The notes under the pieces are model-generated. The model was not told where the DNA came from, did not search any database, and saw nothing but the letters and a program-made list of their open reading frames with translations. A stretch of 64,000 nt of DNA from Dicyema japonicum (Eukaryota; Dicyemida; Rhombozoa; Dicyemidae). Shown piece by piece: positions 56,131-64,000 of the stretch (positions within the stretch are counted from its first letter, which is position 1; each line of letters begins with the position of its first letter). Location: contig RDEW01000047.1 of the NCBI GenBank assembly GCA_011109175.1, positions 253,029 to 317,028 of the forward strand, written 5' to 3'. A program made the translations under genes and the position numbers.

Positions 56131-56274
56131 ATGAGTAATAGCAACTCTTACATAAATTCAAAATTTATAATTTTTAACAAAATATAACATATTTACATGA
56201 CTGTTATCTATCAAAGTTTATAGTTTTTTAATTATTCATTATTTTTTATCGAAGTGAATCGCAATTTTTAATGG

Positions 56275-56871
56275 AATCTTGATTTTTCAGTGGAAAAAGG
56301 TCATGGCAACATTCTTGTTTGTAACCATCGATGCGGAGACCAGATCGACTGTTTGGGGATACACTCTCTTTCCTGCATGAAAAGTGCAGGCAGATTTCCT
56401 AGACACATGGCCTTGAACGAAGTCGCTAGACGAGCTATGGACGCCATCGGACACCCCTCCATTCTCGAAACAGTCGGTCTTTGCATGGCGGGATGGGAAA
56501 CGACCAGATGTGATGACAATTTTCCTTTTTTAAGCCGGGAAATCTCTTATCTGGGACGTTACCTGCACCGACACGTTTTCTACTTGCAACCTACTCCAGA
56601 GTGCCTCTGGAGCCTGTTCTAACGCTGAGAAGGCCGATAAGATGAAACGGGAAAAGTACGCAGGTCCTACCCAAAGATTTTTTGTTCGCTCCACTCGCCT
56701 TTGAGACGTCCGGTTCCCTTGCGCCTGCGACGCTGGAATTCTCGAGTCGTCTAGGGAATCGGTTCGCTACACAAACATGAGAGCCTCGTGAGCGCTGATG
56801 GATATTTGAGAGAAACTCGCTCGCCATCCTGAGAGGGAATAGCCACGCAGTCAGGGCAGCCGCTATATAAC
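56275..56871 (+). mobile_element. LINE-D C-terminal region
   Basis: 56290-56622 reads '[20 protein letters not shown]', '[20 protein letters not shown]', then '[11 protein letters not shown]'. In shifted frames come 'AEKADKMKREKYAG', 'FAPLAFETSGSLAPATLEF' and 'NSLAILRGNSHAVRAAAI' with a stop at 56871. This is the Cys/His and PD-(D/E)xK-like C-terminus of the RT family represented by the N-terminal piece at 32696-33182. At least two frameshifts. The GC content here is above that of the surroundings. Confidence 0.75.
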
Positions 56872-56876
56872 CGTTT

Positions 56877-58033
56877 ACTCTCTTTTCTTTCCTTAATAAA
56901 ATTTATTATTTATTTTGGTAAATTAATTATTCATATTAATTTACATGATTACAATTCCTATTTATTTCATATGTATCAGAGTAATAATGCCAGAATTTAC
57001 GAGAACATTTTATTTATTTATTTTAATAACCCCGGGAACACCGAGAAAGAAAGACAAAAGAGTCAAACAGTTAAGTGATCCCAGTCCTCGCAATCAATTG
57101 TGCCATTCGACGTCTGATCTTCCATTGTCCCCACTACTTTCCGGAAGAGCCTTCTCTCGGTCTTGCAGAGGAATCCGATCGGGGAGGGGAATTTCTTATC
57201 CAATCGCTTTTCTCTTGCCATGGAAAGGATCAGGCGAAGCGGGTTTCCATCTTCCTCACAGACGCGAAGAAATCCGGAGCCACGACTAAGGATCTTAGCT
57301 TCCATGAGTAGTGGGTCGACTGTTGATCCATTACGTGGGCAAACATACTGATTGTTTTCTGGTGTATTGAGTTGACTCTTTGGACCATAGACTCCGATAG
57401 CGCGAATCTCCATGCAACGGAGGCATACTCAACGGCTGGCGCGATTGTTTGTTGGNACTCTCTTTTCTTTCCTTAATAAAATTTATTATTTATTTTGGTA
57501 AATTAATTATTTATATTAATTTACATGATTACAATTCCTATTTATTTCATATGTATCAGAGTAATAATGTCAGAATTTACGAGAACATTTTATTTATTTT
57601 AATAACCCCGGGAACACCGAGAAAGAAAGACAAAAGAGTCAAACAGTTAAGTGATCCCAGTCCTCGCAATCAATTGTGCCATTCGACGTCTGATCTTCCA
57701 TTGTCCCCACTACTTTCCGGAAGAGCCTTCTCTCGGTCTTGCAGAGGAATCCGATCGGGGAGGGGAATTTCTTATCCAATCGGTTTTCTCTTGCCATGGA
57801 AAGGATCAGGCGAAGCGGGTTTCCATCTTCCTCACAGACGCGAAGAAATCCGGAACCACGACTACGGATCTTAGCTTCCATGAGTAGTGGGTCGACTGTT
57901 GATCCATTACGTGGGCAAAGCATACTGATTGTTTTCTGGTGTATTGAGTTGACTCTGTGGACCATAGACTCCGATAGCGCGAATCTCCATGCAACGGAGG
58001 CATACTCAACGGCTGGCGCGATTGTTTGTTGGT
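56877..58033. repeat. 579-bp duplication around the single N at 57456
   Basis: 56877-57455 and 57457-58033 are near-identical copies, each holding an AT-rich flank, the LINE-A 3' terminal sequence and about 370 bp of the LINE-A C-terminal coding region. They meet at the N. The left copy ends where the right contig begins, so the left C-terminal frame (57063-57413, -) is probably not a second insertion. Confidence 0.9.
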
Positions 58034-60580
58034 AGAGGGTAGAAACAGAAAAGTCCATATTCCTCGGGGTCCTCCGGACAAGGGCGCGTAAAACGTTAAT
58101 TTTCTGGAGGCCCCTGGTAATCATGTCTTTTGCGTGGGAGTTAAAATTGAGTAGACTGTCGTACTTGACTCCAAGGACAGTGGGGGACCTTGTCACTGGA
58201 ATCCGAGTGGGACCAATAAAGATACTCGGTTCATCCTTAGAACGACGGTCCGAAGTGAAAGTGGAACAGATAGACTTGGTTGCAGAAATCGTAAGTCGAT
58301 TGCCAACAATCCAATCGTGGAGAGTGTTCAATTTTGCCTGAGTTTTAAAGGATGCGACGAGCGGTTCCGTATTGCAATGACTACATCGTCTGCGTAGGAT
58401 AATAGCAGGGAATCTTTGTCTCCATCATTAGGTAGGTCGTGTAGGAATAAGTTGAATAGAATTGGTGAAAGTGGAGACCCCTAGGGTACCCCGTTCGGTA
58501 GTAATCGTGATCTAGATCTGAGATCACCACTGATTACTCTTCCACGTCTTCCAGACAAAAAGTTGGGCAGCCATAATTTTACATTCGGACGAATATTAGT
58601 AGAAAATATTTTTCCAACCAGGATTTTCCTCGAAACAGTGTCAAAGGCTTTGTTGATGTCAATAGAAACCAAGATTGTGCGTTTTTGAGGCAGGGAATGG
58701 GTGTTAAAACCGTCGGCAATGAACTGCGATAGGGTTGCCAAGTATGTAGCGGTGGACCTACCGCGGAGGAAACCATGTTGAAATATAGGACGTGGAAGAT
58801 ACGGAATAATGACAGATAATACAAATTTTTGACAGTGTGCTGGTAACAGATATAGGCCTGTAGGAGGCAGGTTCTGTCTTTGGAATAATATTATAGTTAA
58901 TGGACAGGTTGTATATTTGCGTGAGGTAGCCAATTGCGTAGTGGCTTAGGTGTTTTAGGTGAATAGAAGATACTTTGTCAGGCCCGCACGCCCGTGAGCT
59001 CTTTAATATGGTGATAACATCCAAGACTTGGTCATTTGTGAATAATTCGTGGTAAGGTTCCTTCTTCGGTTTATGGGCACGCACCTTAATGTCCAGGTGT
59101 TTCGAGAAAGGTTTGAAGCTAATTCCAGCGTAATGTTTCATAAGGGTGTTAGGATGTAGGTGGCATAAGTGTTCAGGAAAAGACTTTCCGGTTTCGTCTG
59201 CATCATCCAGCTCCGACTTGACTTGTTTAAGAGTTTTTCAGAAATGTCGGGATGTACTTTTCCTGTCGAGGTGGTTAACTAGATGCTGCCATCTCTTGTC
59301 CTTGTGTTCTTTTATGCTCTGACAGATCCTTTTATTTAGTTGTCTGAGGGCTGTCAAAGACTTCAGGTCCAACAGATGGCATCTCTTCAACCGGTCTCTT
59401 TGTTTATAAGACTTATTGTATAAGAGCTGAGGGTAGGAATAAACTTCTTGTACGATATAGGAATAAAAATATGGTCAGCTTTCTGAATGGCAGTGCTGAT
59501 AATTTCTGCGGCATCATCAATAGAGCGTATTGGAGAGGATAATCTCAGGGCCAAGAATTTATCCACAAGGTTACTGAAATCGGACCAGTCAACCTTCGTA
59601 TAATCCTTGAATCTTTTTGATTCCGCCGGCCGTCTCCTGTATCGTCGAAGACCTCTCAATTTTAGAAGGATTGGATTGTGGTCACTGGAGAAGCCGTAAA
59701 AGACGTTCCAGGAAATGAATCCAGCCAGAGAAGGTGAGCATAGTGTTAAGTTGGGGGATGTGCAGCTATCAGTCATCCTTAATGGGGTCCTCGTATAGAG
59801 TTAGGGTTGTTCAGTATAATCAGGTCAGGAAGATAATTTACAATGAGTTCTCGGTTATCAGAGGATTGGGAAGTAAGCCAAACTGGATGTCGTGCATTAA
59901 GATCCCCACATAACAGTAGATTTTTCAATGTTGAAATGCGTGATAAATCAGGGGTGTAAGATGTCGGACACGATCCTTGTGGAGGAATATATAAATTAGC
60001 CAAATGGATCCAAAAAAACGGGAATAACTCGATTTTGACAGTAATCTGCTCCAAAGTCTTGTCAGTGCCATAGAGCTCTGAGGTTCGTTGAGTTTTATCC
60101 ATAAAAGGAATATCGTTCTTCATAATAGTAAGTAGTCATCCTCCGCGTCCTCCCTGACGATCTTTACGGATCACTGTGTATCCGGGAAAAGAGGGTGTTG
60201 GTATGGAGGGAGATAGCTTGAACTCCTGTATTAAATCGAGGTCAGCCTCATTTTCGCGGAAGAGTGCCCGGAGTTCAAAGATTTTCTTCCTGATCCCATT
60301 CGTATTCAGTTGTATAATTGTAAAACCTCTCCATGGACCATGATTGGTTTTGACGTCTCCACATAGAAGAATCAAAAGTCTGGACAAATGGGGACACCAG
60401 ACAGGGTCGAAGACACAGGAGATGAAAAGACCACCGGACGGTGGGGAGAAGCTGTTGGCTCTTTTCGTTCCTTTTTGGAATGGGTGACACCATTTCTGGT
60501 GAGCCACATGACACCACGCTAACAACATTTCTAAATGGATGGCTGTGCTAATTCCGATAACATTAAGAGAAAGAATCAAA
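57595..60580 (-). mobile_element. LINE-A element, nearly full length
   Basis: From 60579 on the minus strand: an N-terminal segment with Cys/His pairs, a 2A-like motif 'LCGDVKTNHGP' (60334-60366), then the APE endonuclease ('IIQLNTNGIRKKIFELRALF', 'NLLLCGDLNARHPVW', 'SSDHNPILLKLRG'). RT follows: 'SRACGPDKVSSIHLKHLSHY', 'PASYRPISVTSTLSKI', 'TILVSIDINKAFDTVSRKIL', 'PNGVP' then an in-frame TAG for the usual Gln, 'GSPLSPILFNLFLHDLP', 'LSYADDVVIAIRN'. The C-terminus runs 58331-57639 as one 230-codon frame. I count two in-frame stops and about four frameshifts over 3 kb, so it is inactive but young compared with other copies. The 3' end carries the family's terminal sequence before an AT-rich flank. 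Confidence 0.9.
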
Positions 60581-60985
60581 GAGAAAATAGTACGAGAACA
60601 TCAAGATGGTAAATGATATAGAAAGCATTCGAAAACTTTTAATATTATAATCAGCTCAATTGGAAGCATCATTATGATTAGGCTTACCATCCGTCCGGAT
60701 TTTGTCCCGGATTATTAAATTTATTATTATTTAGTAATGTGGGGTTGTGATAATCAAAAATTTCTAGATAAAGTCCATTCAGTTCAAAAATTTCAAATAA
60801 ATATATTTTTTTGTCCCGGAAAGTTTTTGATTTTAATTATCAAAATCAATAAATGTCCCGGAATTTTAGAATAATAAAGTGGTAACCTAGATATAACCAA
60901 TTTGGTATGTGTTACGACAGCTTGACATAGAAATTCAATGTCAGCGTTTACAGAAAAGTCCTCGACTTCTCTTTTACGTCGAATA
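60581..60985. other. Spacer
   Basis: 5' flank of the LINE-A element and AT-rich DNA. The phrase 'tttgtcccgga' recurs three times (60695-60870) without forming a regular array. No gene seen. Confidence 0.4.
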
Positions 60986-61385
60986 GAAGGTTACCAAATT
61001 ATTCCGCCGAACTATTCTTGAATGTTGAACTAATCCCACACAATAAACAAGCAAGATTCTAGGAGTAACATTCGACATCCTCATGACCTTCAGCATACAT
61101 GTGCCAAACATAATCAGTGCTTCGGCACGAAAGCTTAACTTCGTGAAGGTGCTCAAAATTTTAAGTTCATTATCCACGTTGTACACTCAGTTAATCGAGC
61201 CAACTATATGGTGGTTCTGAATACAACGTCAGAGTTTACAAGTTTATCAAAACTTTTATTCATTGAAAAAAGATTGCTCTGGAGACTAAGACTATTATCC
61301 AAAACCCAATATTTTTCCCTGGGTCTACTTAAAGTCGTTGAAACAAATTCTTCAGTCTCCATTTATAAAATTTGAGGAGATAAGG
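60986..61385 (+). mobile_element. LINE-A RT thumb fragment
   Basis: Plus strand 61040-61220 reads 'ILGVTFDILMTFSIHVPNII' and 'ARKLNFVKVLKILSSLSTLY', parallel to 'ILGVTFDSLMTFSSHMEEVL' at 11630-11700. Truncated both sides. Confidence 0.7.
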
Positions 61386-61624
61386 GGAACTTCAGAAAGA
61401 GAAAAAAAAGTTTACAGTCATAGCTAGTTTTAATAGGTTCCAGTACATTAAACCAAAAAAATTAAATCATTATAGAGCAAATAATATTCATAATGTCAAT
61501 GTATTACGTAATCAATGAGTCATGACAGGTATCTTCTCGTACCCACGGTTAAAGACATTTACCCATGTGACTCTACCACATTCGATAATCTAAAATGGAA
61601 ATAAATAATCTTGTTATCTTATCT

Positions 61625-62200
61625 CTTAATTTTACAACCCAAGACCACGGTAAAACCAAACTAATGAACGTTTGTTAGTTAACCCCAACCTCACTAACTT
61701 GTAGGAGGCCAGGAGCTATTAAGTAGGACGCAGCAGATGTTGGTTGTTCCCATAGATCGGTCAGTTCCGGCATTGTGGAGAAACGTTGTGCCAATTCATG
61801 ACATTGAAATAGATGATTTGTTGTCAACACGTGGAGGTTGCAAAAAAGGACAGAGTATATTATATGTTGATAGATATGGGTAGTGCCCACATCGTAGACG
61901 AGTCAGGTTTACTCGGACATCCCTTGGAAGAGAGGATTCTGATTGGTCTATTGGAGGAGAGGGTTGCTGTAATATTTTATTGTCTTCGAGTCTTCAGATG
62001 CTTCTCGTAGAAACAAAATCGTGTGTCTGTTTCAGACGACTCCTGTCATTGGGGATGGATGATAAGATTCGAGACAGGTCACTGGTTGTCATAATAAATT
62101 TCCTTTTGTTTTGCGGTTTGCATAGAGAGTGGCAGGGATGTTCTAGGCTGTAGGCTTGGGAGGGGAACTGCAGGGCTCTCATTTCCAGATGGTCTCCAAT
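61625..62200 (-). mobile_element. LINE-C 3' end with zinc knuckle
   Basis: Minus strand 62180-61675 in two frames: 'DVRVNLTRLRCGHYPYLSTY', then 'FCNLHVLTTNHLFQCHELAQ' and 'LTDLWEQPTSAASYLI'. The LR.GH...L..Y and C.LH...T..HLF.C..L blocks are the C-terminal zinc knuckle of I/Jockey-type LINEs. Terminal sequence at 61630-61660. Matches 30870-31230. Confidence 0.75.
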
Positions 62201-62353
62201 TGGAAGGATCTTTGACTCCCAATGTAAACTAATGAACCTACAATGATGGAATAAAGAAATTAATAGATATTAATAATTAAAATATTAAATTTAATAATAA
62301 TTGTTATCAGTATTTATCGCAAAATTGTATAAGAATTTTAATTTTACGTTGTA

Positions 62354-63511
62354 ATGGATTTCATAGAGACTGATCCTATTGATAATAATTGTCATTGCCA
62401 TTCACAAAAACCAAATGATTATACAACAAAGAAGGCTAAAAGAAAGCTGTTGATTGCTTTTTTTATTGCTGTGACTTTTACTTTGTTAGAATTCATAGGT
62501 AATCCATTAAATATAATTAAGGTGGAATTATGTCCAACAGTATTTCTGTTATGACTGACTCTGCTCATATGCTAGTCGATATTATCAGCATATTTGTTAG
62601 CTACCTATCACTTGTTGCTCTCTCAAAACCATCAACAAAGAAATTTAGTTTTGGGTGGCATAGAATTGGTTATTTGCTTTAAATAACTAAAGAGGTATTG
62701 GCTTCTCTCTTTTCCATGATGTTGTTGATTATTCTCACTGTTATTTTGGATTATGCTGCTGTTTATAGGGTTATCAATGGGAATTTCAAGATTGATGCTA
62801 AAATTATGTTAATAGTTTCAGCCTGTGGGGTTGTCTTCAATGTTATGTTGGTCTTTAAACTTTATTTAGAATGGTATTGATCCTTCATAGTGGACATGAC
62901 CACTCTCACAATGGTGATTAATAATAATTTTATTTAGAATCCCATGAACATAGTCACCATAGTATGGGCTTATCAGCTGCATTTGTGCATGTAGTAGGGG
63001 ACTTAATTCAGAGTGTAGGTGTATTTACAGCAGCTCTTATTATATATTTTAAGGTTATAATAAATCATTATTATAGCCTAATCTTATAATTGCTGACCCA
63101 ATTTGTACTTTTATCTTTTCTATTTTGGTCATCATAAGCATGTACAAGGTTATTAAGGATATATTCTATGTTTTAATGGAAGGTAATCATTTTCCTCATA
63201 TGGTAGCTGTTCCAGTCGGTGTTGACTATAATGCTCTATGGAATAGTCTCGCTGGAATTCACGGAGTTGTAGCAGTACACAATGTCAGAGCCTGGTCCCT
63301 CACTCATTCAAAACTTGTATTTGCTGCACACGTGGCTATTGGTTTGGTTATGTAAAAATGTCTAGAAACAAATAGTGATTATTGTTACATTTTGAATCAA
63401 TGTTCAAATAAACTAAAAGAAGAATTTAATTTTTCAGAAATATATCTTCAAGTAGAAGAATATCATCAAAAAATGGAAAATTGTACAGACTGTGTGGGTC
63501 CAAAGACATGA
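62354..63511 (+). CDS. Zinc transporter, SLC30A/ZnT2-3-4-8 group
   Basis: A cation diffusion facilitator moving zinc into vesicles in exchange for protons. Eight exons (62354-62498, 62522-62668, 62693-62846, 62870-62913, 62938-63053, 63077-63182, 63207-63341, 63366-63511) give 330 residues. An N-terminal His/Cys cluster 'NNCHCHSQ' precedes TM1. TM2 holds 'MTDSAHMLVDIIS' and TM5 'AAFVHVVGDLIQSVG', providing the paired His and Asp of the transport site. A cytoplasmic His loop 'HSGHDHSHNESHEHSHHSMG' lies between TM4 and TM5. 'ADPICTFIFSILV' and the C-terminal 'LMEAVPVGVDYNALWNSL' domain follow, ending 'CTDCVGPKT'. Seven introns of 23-24 nt. The ZnT2/3/4/8 subgroup is indicated by the 'ADPICTF.FS' and C-terminal patterns. 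Confidence 0.94.
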
Positions 63512-63899
63512 TTTCCTTGTATTCTTTACTCTATTAATTTGTTATGGAATATTAATAATCTTTATTTTAATTGATTTTAAATTAAATATTTAAAATAGGG
63601 TTATCTTTCCATTTAAAAATTATAACATTTGAAATTAATTTTGAATATTTAAAGTCTCGCTTACTTCACAAAATCAAGGCCTAGCAGAGGAGCAAGGGTT
63701 TCAAATATTCATATGGTAACTATTTCTCGATGTCTGGCATCACATTTCTCATTTGGTCCATTTAAAAATAATTTATCGATTAAAATTATTAACCGCAGAA
63801 AATTTATCTAAAAAATCAAATTAGTTCCAAATTCAGTGCTTTTAGCTGTTCATTGACTACTTATTCAGTATCTCCGAATAGGGACTCTGACAGATGAGA
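63512..63899. other. Spacer
   Basis: 3' flank of the zinc transporter, AT-rich, with no gene-like frame. Confidence 0.4.
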
Positions 63900-64000
63900 A
63901 CTTGAAAAATATCTAGTCCTTGGATATTGTTCAAATAACCAGCAGCGGTCCCGGAGATCTCCTGTTCGTGCAGAAATCCAATTCACTAGACGACTCATGA
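63900..64000 (-). mobile_element. Possible LINE-D C-terminal scrap
   Basis: Minus strand from 64000 reads 'MSRLVNWISARTGDLRDRCW', similar to the 'LG.R..A.TGD.RE...L' segment of LINE-D C-termini. It runs off the window edge. Confidence 0.35.

Noticed and set aside
57063-57413. Separate LINE-A C-terminal insertion left of the main element
   Set aside because: It is a near-identical copy of 57639-57990 that ends at an isolated N, so it is better explained as an unmerged overlap.
60691-60870. Recurring 'tttgtcccgga' as a regulatory array
   Set aside because: Only three irregularly spaced occurrences with no shared flank; not enough to claim a site.

Overview
The window reads as nuclear DNA of a small-genome metazoan. 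It is AT-rich and holds host genes of clearly animal type: a WASHC4/SWIP subunit, TAF3 with a PHD finger, PPIE, DNAJC11, a ZnT-type SLC30A transporter, a FERD3L-like bHLH, DAD1, RPL7, a Rad6-type E2 and a ciliary SPMIP1-like protein. Most host coding sequences are cut by extremely short introns: about 40 placed junctions, nearly all 20-26 nt with a mode of 22-24, all GT...AG. Dicyemid mesozoans are known for introns of this size, so a dicyemid is my best guess for the source. That is an inference from gene structure and is not proven by the window.

Host genes sit in short islands: PPIE (4894-5930, +), RPL7 (9148-9946, -), UBE2A/B-like (13122-13680, +), a SPATA7-like gene (18681-19472, +), a small unknown gene (25820-26091, +), DNAJC11 (28246-30078, +), WASHC4 (36410-40314, +), TAF3 (41936-43218, +), a four-finger C2H2 gene (46388-46787, +), DAD1 (50506-50873, +), SPMIP1-like (52181-52714, -), bHLH (52953-53423, +) and a zinc transporter (62354-63511, +). 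Where paralog families allow comparison, the spliced products have near-normal length, so genes are shortened mainly in introns and spacers. TAF3 is the exception, because its low-complexity centre is much reduced.

The rest is mostly decayed transposable elements. I use five informal LINE groups. LINE-A is Jockey/CR1-like, with an APE endonuclease, a 'YADD' RT and a shared 3' end. LINE-B has an RT with 'YADDVDF' and a C-terminal 'FGHILR...GRPR' region. LINE-C is I/Jockey-like with a C-terminal zinc knuckle. LINE-D is the RT family with a conserved C-terminus ending near 'AILRGN'. LINE-E is a zinc-knuckle plus restriction-like endonuclease module of R4/Dong type. There are also a Mutator-like (FLYWCH/MULE) transposase, a hAT element with terminal inverted repeats and target duplication, a tRNA-derived SINE family, and many LINE 3' ends. 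The best preserved element is the LINE-A copy at 57595-60580 (-). It and the copy at 53852-56130 (+) carry a 2A-like 'GDV...' motif just before the endonuclease domain, each damaged at a different residue.

Assembly caveats: all seven isolated N bases lie exactly between two near-identical direct copies, which looks like unmerged contig overlaps. Several perfect tandem duplications without an N affect exons of PPIE, UBE2A and the SPATA7-like gene. A 416-base gap lies at 32280-32695. No rRNA gene, functional tRNA gene or CRISPR array was seen.
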